Source: Flavobacterium fluvii
GTDB taxonomy: Bacteria > Bacteroidota > Bacteroidia > Flavobacteriales > Flavobacteriaceae
Assembly: GCF_900129545.1 (NCBI RefSeq)
Contig: NZ_FQWB01000004.1
Span: 62,001 to 126,000 of the forward strand
Direction: 5' to 3'
DNA length: 64,000 bases
The notes below the pieces were generated by a model. It did no database searches and was not told where the DNA came from. It was given only the letters and a program-made list of their open reading frames with translations. The position numbers were made by a program, and so were the translations under genes. Shown here one piece after another: positions 45,801-52,845 of this stretch (positions within the stretch are counted from its first letter, which is position 1; every line of letters begins with the position of its first letter).

Positions 45801-46738
45801 TTGTTTTAACAGCTTGTCAAGCTACAGCCGAATGGCCTTTTCCTGTAACAAATGATAATTGTCCTGATGTGATACTTACCCAAACCGATGGTCCTGCTTC
45901 CGGTTCAACATTTGCAAATGGCACTACAACAACTATTTCCTATGAGGTAAAAGATGCAGGTGGAAATATCAGTAATTGTTCATTTACTGTTACAAGACAA
46001 TCTGAACTTGATTTAACGGTTACCAATAGCAATCCACAACTTTATTATGGTTACTCATTGGATCAATCTACAACGATAGCAGGAATACCAACAGGCGGAA
46101 CTGCACCTTATACCTTTTCTATAACGATGGATCGTCCACTTAAGTCTAATATTATTAATAGTTCAGGAGATGAAATTTGGCTATCAGACACTAATAGTGT
46201 TACCGCCACTTTGATGGAAACAGCAATATTCACGGTAACTGTAACTGATGCCAATGGATGTTCAGTATCCAAAACAACTACGGTAAATGCTGAAGATGCC
46301 CGTTGCATTGTTGGAAACAATACTAAAATCAAGATTTATCATCAAACGGGAAATAGTCAAAACCCTTGTAATGAAATATGTGTGGCTCAATCAGCAGTTC
46401 AGGCCCATTTAGATCATGGTGATTCTCTAAGTCCTTGTACATCATCTACGCCAAATTCAAAATTTGCCAAGAATGAAAAAAGCACTATTGAATCCGCTTC
46501 GTTCGACGTAAAAGTTTACCCGAATCCAAGCAATAATCAATTTACATTGGTTGTGGAGGGTGCCAGCAATGAAAAAACAGAAGTAATTGTTTACGACATG
46601 CTTGCCCGAATGGTGAAACGCATAGAAAAAAACAACAATCAACCTATTGTATTTGGACAGGAATTGAGTCCAGGTCAATATCTTACTGTAATTAAACAAG
46701 GAAATGACACCAAAGTTGTCAACTTGATAAAATTATAG
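42869..46738 (+). CDS. Multidomain T9SS-secreted zinc metalloprotease with CBM32, DNRLRE and HYR domains
   Basis: 1289 residues. A long-n-region signal peptide (ending LLLLIPCLAKAQ) precedes a catalytic domain with HELGHGLNLPH at 209-219. This is a metzincin-like HExxHxxNxxH zinc site, with GMALMW downstream as a possible Met-turn. Then come a discoidin/F5-8C (CBM32-like) domain (about 390-535), a bacterial Ig-like domain (about 540-630), a DNRLRE/CBM96-like domain (about 632-795), another Ig-like domain (about 800-890) and two HYR-type domains (about 890-1060). A Cys-bearing linker leads to a C-terminal T9SS sorting domain (VKVYPNPSNNQF from about 1211). It probably cuts glycoproteins outside the cell. 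A later ATG at 42980 is possible. Single gene, own promoter and terminator. Confidence 0.85.
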   Translation: MKKQLLSHLWPFLVKAQQAFLSKICNLKFLTPLGFRRMAFLLLLIPCLAKAQYVSDHARNLNLVYFIPNDNPAIPDYERRISEFMLWLQDYYGKEMEKNGYGYKTFGLLKDDAAKRVKITLIQGKLGKESYGYDAGAPNVKSEVDAYYAAHPDERQGEHFLILLPHNPSPTGVPFFGTGKTCYAKDIADIDMSLKGTSGWIKWAGGLAHELGHGLNLPHNRQKESENATLGMALMWAGNSTLGKSATFLTATDCAILNTNQIFNKDTKTYYGAVNSKIKTIHPSYSSTKGAIVVSGKFTTDTPVNSVVFYNDPNSHDANMVYEGTGVNHDYNAITWETKTIAVDSFHVEMPISDLALKDDATPYELKVKLVHANGTIKETIYTYNFVNGIPVLDFGTKEEISKTGWTATTSSQQATSSALLIDGDPATSWHSQWSTPPAATYPHTITIDLGKLETLYGYTIVNTFRRAIKNAEILYSTDGVNFTSLGDFVIPKSTDAKDFEGAPLTFRYFKIIAKSSWDGEQFAQIGEIGFYKEQDIEPTVAITSPANGASIALGTNINITANANDIGGTVSKVEFFNGATKLGEDLTAPYSYNWTNVPSGQYALTAKVTDNSGATSISNEVVITVKALTNLLSAADSYVRDGGSTTANFGTQTALTVKKDAAGFNRITYLKFNLGQYQTDNFDVAKLKLTVQTAGTGSPSADYQLWYCSNDTWTETGLNWNNKPAQTTLLATQKGKAAGNVLEWDIKNQLKAEINGDKILTLAIVSLTQGSAYDLTLNSKEAAGDISLKPQIITDSKPQVALTSPANEAVINQGDPLTLSATATDDRGVSSVKFFIDGIEKATVTQAPYTWISPSLPLGSYVITAKATDASGLVGDAVPVTITVKDLTPPVIDCPENIQVTNDQNQCGANVSFAATATDNLSDASITYSPETGSLFPIGSTIVTATATDAAGNTSTCSFYVTVTDNTAPTIVCPGNIVLTACQATAEWPFPVTNDNCPDVILTQTDGPASGSTFANGTTTTISYEVKDAGGNISNCSFTVTRQSELDLTVTNSNPQLYYGYSLDQSTTIAGIPTGGTAPYTFSITMDRPLKSNIINSSGDEIWLSDTNSVTATLMETAIFTVTVTDANGCSVSKTTTVNAEDARCIVGNNTKIKIYHQTGNSQNPCNEICVAQSAVQAHLDHGDSLSPCTSSTPNSKFAKNEKSTIESASFDVKVYPNPSNNQFTLVVEGASNEKTEVIVYDMLARMVKRIEKNNNQPIVFGQELSPGQYLTVIKQGNDTKVVNLIKL

Positions 46739-46770
46739 TGCTAATTTAGCAGAACAAAATTAAATGAATA

Positions 46771-46803
46771 AAGGCTGTCCAAAATTGGGCAGCCTTTTTT
46801 TTA
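46771..46803 (+). terminator. Terminator after the metalloprotease gene
   Basis: 10-bp stem AAGGCTGTCC (46771-46780) / GGGCAGCCTT (46787-46796) with one G-T pair, then a T run. Confidence 0.85.
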
Positions 46804-46909
46804 TATGGGGTACTTATCTAATATTCCGTTTTCAAAATCTAATTATCAATACAGAAATCAACTGACTTTCCGGATAGTTCATTTTTATCTTTAATCTTAA
46901 AAAATAAAA

Positions 46910-47950
46910 CTATTCGATATAAAACGAAGCATTTTCAGAGTTGACTATGTCAATAGGTAAAAGGATAGTGTTTGGAATTTGTTTGTCAAAAAGGAAAAAC
47001 TCAATAATCGAGGTAACTCCCAGATAAGTTTGCTTTTTTTGATTTTGATGAATTAAAAAATCGATTACTCCCTGATTCAAATAACTCACGTTATTCTCAA
47101 TCAAATCATATCCGATGATTGCAATTTTTTTATCTTTTATTTCACTAATTGCTTTGGCAATTTGATACGCTTTTGAAGTAGAGATAAAGATTCCTGACAA
47201 ATCGGGATTTTCATTCAGAAAGTTAGTCAAATTAATTTCAACATTAGGGTTTTTTAATTTTAAGGTTGTAATAGTATAATCCTGATTTTTTCTCTCACTG
47301 AAATAATTTCGGAAGCCCCTCTCCTTCTCCTGCATGTGAATGGCATTCTTTATGGATTCGTCTATATGAATAACGGCAATCTGTCCTTTTTTCAAAAGCA
47401 AATCCAATAATTTGGCGGCGACTCTTCCACTGTGAAATAAGTCCTGACCGACAAAACTCTTTATGGAATCCGATTGGATTTGGTTGTTAAAGATATTCAC
47501 AATAACATTCTGCTCCTCATATTTCTTGACAACCTCCAACGCTTCTTTATGGAATAAAGGTGGCAATAAAACAGCATCGGGTGACATCTCCAAAACGGCT
47601 CCGTTTTTTTTCAAAAAGGATTTTTTACTTTCCGGATTGAAGAAAAAAGTTTTAATCGAAAAATTATAAGCCCTGAATTCTTGGACTGCATCTTCAATAC
47701 CTTTTATGCAAGGCTTCCAATAGGGATCGATTTCAGGATCCGGCAACAATATACAAATGCGATAGACTTTATTGTTCTTTAAATTCCTGGCAATAAGATT
47801 GGGTTCGTAGTTTATGACATTTAAAACTTCATTGATTTTATTTAGGGCTTCATCAGAAACCTTTCCTCTTTTATGCAGCACTCTATCTACAGTTCCTTTC
47901 GAAACACCAGCCATCTCGGCAATATCCTTTATTGTGTATTTTCTATCCAT
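46910..47950 (-). CDS. LacI-family transcriptional regulator 2
   Basis: 346 residues. The HTH is YTIKDIAEMAGVSKGTVDRV with hinge NLIARNL, followed by a sugar-binding-protein-like sensor domain (ICILLPDPEIDPYWKPCIKG, then SFVGQDLFHSGRVAAKLLDL and AIIGYDLIENN). It shares the GTVDRV recognition core and overall layout with regulator 1. The start must be near 47950 because the HTH begins at residue 6. A TATATTTG box lies at 47963-47956, which would make the mRNA almost leaderless; no TTG at the right distance supports it. Operators D lie about 270 bp away, between this gene and the divergent salvage operon, so it is the better candidate for the regulon's regulator. Confidence 0.93.
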   Translation of the reverse strand: MDRKYTIKDIAEMAGVSKGTVDRVLHKRGKVSDEALNKINEVLNVINYEPNLIARNLKNNKVYRICILLPDPEIDPYWKPCIKGIEDAVQEFRAYNFSIKTFFFNPESKKSFLKKNGAVLEMSPDAVLLPPLFHKEALEVVKKYEEQNVIVNIFNNQIQSDSIKSFVGQDLFHSGRVAAKLLDLLLKKGQIAVIHIDESIKNAIHMQEKERGFRNYFSERKNQDYTITTLKLKNPNVEINLTNFLNENPDLSGIFISTSKAYQIAKAISEIKDKKIAIIGYDLIENNVSYLNQGVIDFLIHQNQKKQTYLGVTSIIEFFLFDKQIPNTILLPIDIVNSENASFYIE

Positions 47951-48223
47951 ATGCGCAAATATATATTTTTTTCGTTAAGTTTTTATGTCCAAGATTTGAC
48001 TGCTGATTTTTTTTAATTATCAAACGAGATAAGATAGATTTGATTTAAATAGAATTATCACCTTATAATTCCATTAGATTTACAATAATCTTTCTTTTCT
48101 TCTTTTAAACAAACTGCCAAAAGGAAATACTTTAAAAACAAAAACAATCCTAATCTGTTTTTAAAATCAACATCGACAAATCCAGTACATAATTTTGCTA
48201 ATTTAAGGATACTCCACTAATAA

Positions 48224-48283
48224 TGTGTTCGAAAACATAAGAAATTTGTGCTCGAAAACATAAATTTAGTGTGCTCGAGCACA
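48224..48283. promoter_or_regulatory. Operator triplet D
   Basis: Three copies at 48224-48237 (TGTGTTCGAAAACA), 48247-48260 (TGTGCTCGAAAACA) and 48270-48283 (TGTGCTCGAGCACA, perfect palindrome), spaced exactly 23 bp. The last is 16 bp from the TTG of promoter D. Confidence 0.85.
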
Positions 48284-48299
48284 TTTTATTGGTTTTTAC

Positions 48300-48330
48300 T
48301 TGTTTTATTAAAACTTAATCTATAAATTCG
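48300..48330 (+). promoter_or_regulatory. Promoter D for the N-acetylhexosamine salvage operon
   Basis: TTG 48300-48302, 20 bp, TAAATTCG 48323-48330; the first gene starts about 88 bp downstream. Confidence 0.7.
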
Positions 48331-48417
48331 TCTCGTGAAAAGGAACAAAAGAATAATTTTGGACAATAGATAAATATTCAAATACCTGATTTACAATAAC
48401 TTAAATTTTAAACAAGC

Positions 48418-49326
48418 ATGTACAAAGACAAACCAACTCTTGTCATTTTAGCTGCGGGCATGGGAAGCCGTTATGGTGGCTTAAAACAAATAGATACGTT
48501 TACTCCAGAAGGGGATACCATCATTGATTTTTCACTTTATGATGCACTTCAGGCCGGCTTTGGAAAATTTGTATTCATAATACGCAAGAGTTTTGAAAAA
48601 GAGTTTAAAGAAATTTTCAATAAAAAGCTGGAAGGAAAGGCAGAAGTGGATTATGTGTATCAAGAACTTGAAAATGTTCCCCAGAAATATATTAATCCGG
48701 AAAGAACAAAACCTTGGGGTACGGGACATGCTCTTTTAATGGCCAAAGATGCTGTTCAAGAAAATTTTGCAATTATAAATGCAGATGATTTTTATGGTGC
48801 CGAAGCTTTTAAAGTGATGGCTAAATCTTTGGCAGAAAAGAACAAAGAGTCGTATGATTTTAATACCATGGCTTATTTGTTGAAGAATACGGTATCCGAT
48901 CATGGTTTTGTTTCCAGAGGCGAGTGTGAAGTAAATGAAAATGGATATTTAACAGGTGTTACCGAGCGTACACATATTGAAAAGATTGACGGCAAATTAA
49001 TGCGAAAAGAGGATAACGGGGAATTTGTTCCAATCGATGAGAACGCCGTTGTGTCGATGAACTTTTGGGGTTTTACACCAAAATGTTTTGAGTTTGGGGG
49101 ACAATTGTTCGAAAAATTTTTAGAAGAAAACCAAGAAGATTTAAAGGCAGAGTTTTATTTGCCCTCCATTGTGAATGAAATATTGAAATCAGGGAAAGCC
49201 ACTGTAGAAGTTTTGCAATCGGATTCCAAATGGTTTGGGGTTACTTATAAAGAAGACAAAGAAATTGTGCAAAAGGCGATAAGCGAGTTAAAAAAACAGA
49301 ATTTTTACCCACGTAATCTTTGGTAA
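48418..49326 (+). CDS. Sugar-1-phosphate nucleotidyltransferase
   Basis: 302 residues with an NTP-transferase Rossmann-like fold: LAAGMGSRYGGLKQ at 11-24 binds the nucleotide, then GTGHALLMAKD, the metal-binding NADDFYG, and a C-terminal SKWFGVTYKEDKE. Cytoplasmic. Immediately followed by a sugar 1-kinase (1 bp) and a 4-epimerase. By analogy with the bifidobacterial lacto/galacto-N-biose pathway, it probably makes UDP-GalNAc (or interconverts UDP-GlcNAc) from the sugar-1-phosphate. Exact nucleotide and sugar are inference. Confidence 0.82.
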   Translation: MYKDKPTLVILAAGMGSRYGGLKQIDTFTPEGDTIIDFSLYDALQAGFGKFVFIIRKSFEKEFKEIFNKKLEGKAEVDYVYQELENVPQKYINPERTKPWGTGHALLMAKDAVQENFAIINADDFYGAEAFKVMAKSLAEKNKESYDFNTMAYLLKNTVSDHGFVSRGECEVNENGYLTGVTERTHIEKIDGKLMRKEDNGEFVPIDENAVVSMNFWGFTPKCFEFGGQLFEKFLEENQEDLKAEFYLPSIVNEILKSGKATVEVLQSDSKWFGVTYKEDKEIVQKAISELKKQNFYPRNLW

Positions 49327-49327
49327 G

Positions 49328-50419
49328 ATGTTAGAACAAAAACTAGAATGCATTTTTAATCAATTCAACCATAACGGAGAGTTTGATTCTTATGAAGAAT
49401 TGGCATCGGGGCATATTAATGATACCTATTTGATAAAAACAAAAGAGAAGCCTTTTTTTGTATTGCAACGCATTAATCACGGTGTTTTTAAAGATGTTCC
49501 CGGACTTATTGGGAATAAGGTTGCCATAAGTCGCCATATTCAGGAAAAATTAAAAGATTTATCCGAGAAAAAGCAAAAACGAAGCGTGCTGGCTTTTGCA
49601 GATACCAAAACCGGAGAGCCTTACTATAAAGACGAAGAAGGCAATTATTGGAATATAATGTACTTTATTGACGATAGTGTGACTTATGAAATCGTTAAAG
49701 ATGAAAAAATTGCCTATGAAGGAGGACGATTGCTAGGGAAATTTCTAACGCTGACCAGTGATTTTGATGCGTCCAAATTGACGGAAGTCATTCCAAATTT
49801 TCATGACATGTCATTTCGCTACGCGCAATTTGAAGATGCTCTGAAAAACGCCTCAATAGAGCGTATGGACAAAGCAAAAGAACAGATTAAACTCGTTGAA
49901 GATCTTAGAGAAGAAATGCATATTATCCAGCACTTGAAAGAGTCTGGAGCCATAAAAACCCGTGTAACGCACAACGATACCAAAATATCAAATATTCTTT
50001 TTAGCACAAAAAACAAAGGGCTTTGTGTTATTGACACCGATACCGTTATGCCGGGAATTGTGCATTATGATTTTGGTGATGCGATACGAACGATTTGCAA
50101 TACAGCCGCCGAGGATGAAACTAATTTGGACTTGGTTGAGTTTAATATCGACTATTATAATGCCTATGCCAAAGGTTTTCTGAAAAAAATGAAGCCTTTC
50201 TTGTCTCCATTAGAATTAGAATACCTTCCACTGGGAGCAAAAACGATGATTTTTATAATGGCATTGCGTTTTTTAACCGATTATTTAAACGGTGATGTGT
50301 ATTATAAAACCAAATATCCGGAACATAATTTTGATCGGGCAAAAAACCAATTCAAATTAATTGAAAGTTTTTCAGAAAAAATAAATATTTTAAAAAAAGA
50401 TAAATGGGAAATTACGTAA
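49328..50419 (+). CDS. APH-fold sugar kinase, N-acetylhexosamine 1-kinase (NahK)-like
   Basis: 363 residues of the aminoglycoside-phosphotransferase/choline-kinase fold. It has a [14 protein letters not shown] nucleotide-binding loop, the catalytic HND at 215-217 ([11 protein letters not shown]) and a downstream IDTDTV metal motif. It closely follows the NahK pattern, in which GlcNAc or GalNAc is phosphorylated at C1. Cytoplasmic. It lies between the nucleotidyltransferase and epimerase genes (16-bp overlap with the latter), which strongly supports a GalNAc-1-P to UDP-sugar route. Other kinases of this fold (homoserine, choline) are less likely from context. Confidence 0.82.
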   Translation: MLEQKLECIFNQFNHNGEFDSYEELASGHINDTYLIKTKEKPFFVLQRINHGVFKDVPGLIGNKVAISRHIQEKLKDLSEKKQKRSVLAFADTKTGEPYYKDEEGNYWNIMYFIDDSVTYEIVKDEKIAYEGGRLLGKFLTLTSDFDASKLTEVIPNFHDMSFRYAQFEDALKNASIERMDKAKEQIKLVEDLREEMHIIQHLKESGAIKTRVTHNDTKISNILFSTKNKGLCVIDTDTVMPGIVHYDFGDAIRTICNTAAEDETNLDLVEFNIDYYNAYAKGFLKKMKPFLSPLELEYLPLGAKTMIFIMALRFLTDYLNGDVYYKTKYPEHNFDRAKNQFKLIESFSEKINILKKDKWEIT

Positions 50420-51333
50420 TCACAGGAGGAGCCGGTTTTATAGGAAGCCACATAGCCGAATATTTATCAGGAGAAGGACATGAAGTAATTGTTTTGGACA
50501 GCTTAAGAACAGGCTTTGAAAAAAATCTTGACGGTCTGAACGTTAAATTCATAAAAGGAGATATACGCGATAAAGATCTTGTGGAAGAACTAGTGCAGGG
50601 AGCCAGTGGAATATTTCACTTAGCGGCCTTGGTTAGTGTACCCGAATCACTGTTAAACATAAATGAATGCATTGAAATAAATGCATTGGGAACAATAAAT
50701 ATTTTGGAGGCAGCAAAGAAGAGTGCCAACTGCAAAGTGGTGCTTTCGTCTTCTGCGGCAAATTATGGTGACAATCCCATATTGCCAAAAGTAGAAACAA
50801 TGACGCCTGAACCCATGACTCCTTATGCTGTCACAAAACTGGATGGAGAGTTTTATTTGAAAATGTATCAGGATCAATGGAATGTTCCAACTGCCTCATT
50901 ACGATATTTCAATGTTTTTGGACCTCGTCAAAATCCGCAATCGGCTTATGCGGCCGCAGTGCCCATTTTTATAAATAAAGCACTTCAAAATCAACCTATA
51001 ACTATTTATGGAGACGGTTCGCAAACAAGGGATTTTATCTATGTGAAAGATGTCGTGAAAGCAAATATTTTGGCTTCAAAAGTGGGTGGAGAAACCTACA
51101 ATGTTGCTTTGGGATATAGCACGTCTATTTTGGATTTGGCAAAAAAAATAATCGAAATCACCAACTCAAAGTCCCAAATTCAATTTCTGGAAGAAAGACC
51201 GGGTGACATCAAACATTCCGTTGCAAATCCATCCAAATTTAACCAACTTGGATTTAAACCGGACTATACGATTGACAGGGCTTTACAGGAAACTATTAGT
51301 TTCTATGAAAATGAATTACTGCAAATTAAATAG
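50404..51333 (+). CDS. NAD-dependent UDP-hexose 4-epimerase (GalE/Gne-like)
   Basis: 309-residue extended SDR. It has GGAGFIGSH (8-16), S117 in SSSAANYG, Y141-x3-K145 in YAVTK, and the [20 protein letters not shown] segment seen in UDP-GlcNAc/GalNAc 4-epimerases. The C-terminal [11 protein letters not shown] block is also typical. It converts UDP-GalNAc to UDP-GlcNAc (inferred from neighbours). Its start overlaps the kinase end by 16 bp, so translation is coupled. Cytoplasmic. Confidence 0.85.
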   Translation: MGNYVITGGAGFIGSHIAEYLSGEGHEVIVLDSLRTGFEKNLDGLNVKFIKGDIRDKDLVEELVQGASGIFHLAALVSVPESLLNINECIEINALGTINILEAAKKSANCKVVLSSSAANYGDNPILPKVETMTPEPMTPYAVTKLDGEFYLKMYQDQWNVPTASLRYFNVFGPRQNPQSAYAAAVPIFINKALQNQPITIYGDGSQTRDFIYVKDVVKANILASKVGGETYNVALGYSTSILDLAKKIIEITNSKSQIQFLEERPGDIKHSVANPSKFNQLGFKPDYTIDRALQETISFYENELLQIK

Positions 51334-51418
51334 TTATTCTATCAGTATTTTTCTTTTTTAACACCAACCTATCCAAAAAACCTAGATTTAAAATTATAAA
51401 ACATTTAATGAAAATAAT

Positions 51419-52801
51419 ATGAACGAAATGAGTATTCCCCTGGCAAATAAACAAGACAGCACATTGGTACCGATGGCTATTTTAACCTTTATGTTTTTTA
51501 TTTTTGGATTTGTGACTTGGTTAAACGGTCCTCTGATTCCGTTTTTCAAGTTAGCTTGCGAGCTAACAGAATCACAGGCCTATTTCGTGACTTTCGCCTT
51601 TTACATTGCTTATTTTGTAATGGCTATCCCCTCATCCTGGATTATTGAAAAAGCGGGTTACAAAAATGGTTTATCACTTGGACTTATAATTATAGCAGTT
51701 GGAGCATTTATGTTTTACCCTGCCGCAGAAACAAGAACTTTTGGGTTGTTCCTGGGAGCTCTATTCGTTATGGGAACAGGTTTAGCCGTTTTACAGACTG
51801 CTTCCAACCCGTATGTTGTGGTAATTGGCCCTCGTGAAAGTGCCGCTGCTCGAATAAGTATTTTAGGTACTGCCAATAAATTGGCCGGATTTATAGCTCC
51901 GCTGGCATTAACATCCTTGGTATTGTCAAACATGGCCGATTATACCGCCGACAAAATTGCCGCTCTGGACGCTGCTGCAAAAACTGCTGCATTAGACTCT
52001 CTTGCACTACAATTACAAGCTCCTTATATTTATATGGGAATAATCATTCTCGTTTTGGCGGTATTGGTAAAATTCTCGCCACTTCCTGAAATAAACCTTG
52101 ATGAAGATGGAAATGTAGAGCATCTCAGCATTTTTCAACAAATCAAAAATGTATTACAGCGCCCTCAATTAGTTTTGGGTGTGATTACCCTGATGTTGTA
52201 TGTAGCTGCCGAAGTGATAGCAGGAGATTCAATAGGGAGTTTTGGTAAACACTTGGGAGTATATGGTGATAATGGAGATTTTTATCTAAAATTAACTTCT
52301 TTCACAATGGTCGCAATGGTTATAGGATACGTTTTGGGCATAACTTTAATTCCAAAATATGTTTCACAAGTCAATGCCTTAAAACTTTCCGGAATACTTG
52401 GAATTGTTTTGGTATTGTTGACTGTCTTCATTTCTCCAGAAATAATGGTTGCTTTACCTGGAATTCCGGCATTACCGCTTGTAATACTTTTGGTGGCGTT
52501 AATGGGACTTTCAAATGCACTATGCTGGCCTGCAATTTGGCCAATGGCACTTCAAGACTTGGGAGGTTATACTAAAATTGGTGGAGCTTTGCTAATTATG
52601 GCAATTATAGGTGGTGCTATTTTTCCGTTAATGTATGGTGCTTTAGCCGATTCCATTAACATTGCAAATGAAACCCAAGGCATTACAGAAACAGCAAAAA
52701 GCGGCAATCAAATGGCGTACATAATATTATTGCCTTCTTATCTTATGATTCTGTTTTTTGCAATAAAAGGACATAAATACAGAACCTGGTCCATAGCCTA
52801 A
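51419..52801 (+). CDS. FucP/NagP-type sugar:H+ symporter (MFS)
   Basis: 460 residues with about 12 transmembrane helices, inner membrane. It starts MAILTFMFFIFGFVTWLNGP and has the FucP-family segments LACELTESQAYFVTFAFYIA, then TGLAVLQTASNPYVVVIGP and SNALCWPAIWPMALQDLG. In Bacteroidota this family carries fucose, glucose/galactose and GlcNAc (NagP). In an operon of N-acetylhexosamine salvage, uptake of GalNAc, GlcNAc or a Gal-GalNAc disaccharide from the periplasm is most likely; fucose remains an alternative because two fucosidases are present. Confidence 0.85.
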   Translation: MNEMSIPLANKQDSTLVPMAILTFMFFIFGFVTWLNGPLIPFFKLACELTESQAYFVTFAFYIAYFVMAIPSSWIIEKAGYKNGLSLGLIIIAVGAFMFYPAAETRTFGLFLGALFVMGTGLAVLQTASNPYVVVIGPRESAAARISILGTANKLAGFIAPLALTSLVLSNMADYTADKIAALDAAAKTAALDSLALQLQAPYIYMGIIILVLAVLVKFSPLPEINLDEDGNVEHLSIFQQIKNVLQRPQLVLGVITLMLYVAAEVIAGDSIGSFGKHLGVYGDNGDFYLKLTSFTMVAMVIGYVLGITLIPKYVSQVNALKLSGILGIVLVLLTVFISPEIMVALPGIPALPLVILLVALMGLSNALCWPAIWPMALQDLGGYTKIGGALLIMAIIGGAIFPLMYGALADSINIANETQGITETAKSGNQMAYIILLPSYLMILFFAIKGHKYRTWSIA

Positions 52802-52845
52802 AATAATAGCACAGTATAAAAAACAATAATCTAATAAAGCGAAAA

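Noticed and set aside
47956..47963. TATATTTG as a promoter for a leaderless LacI mRNA
   Set aside because: No TTG 19-20 bp upstream; such octamers are frequent in this AT-rich DNA.
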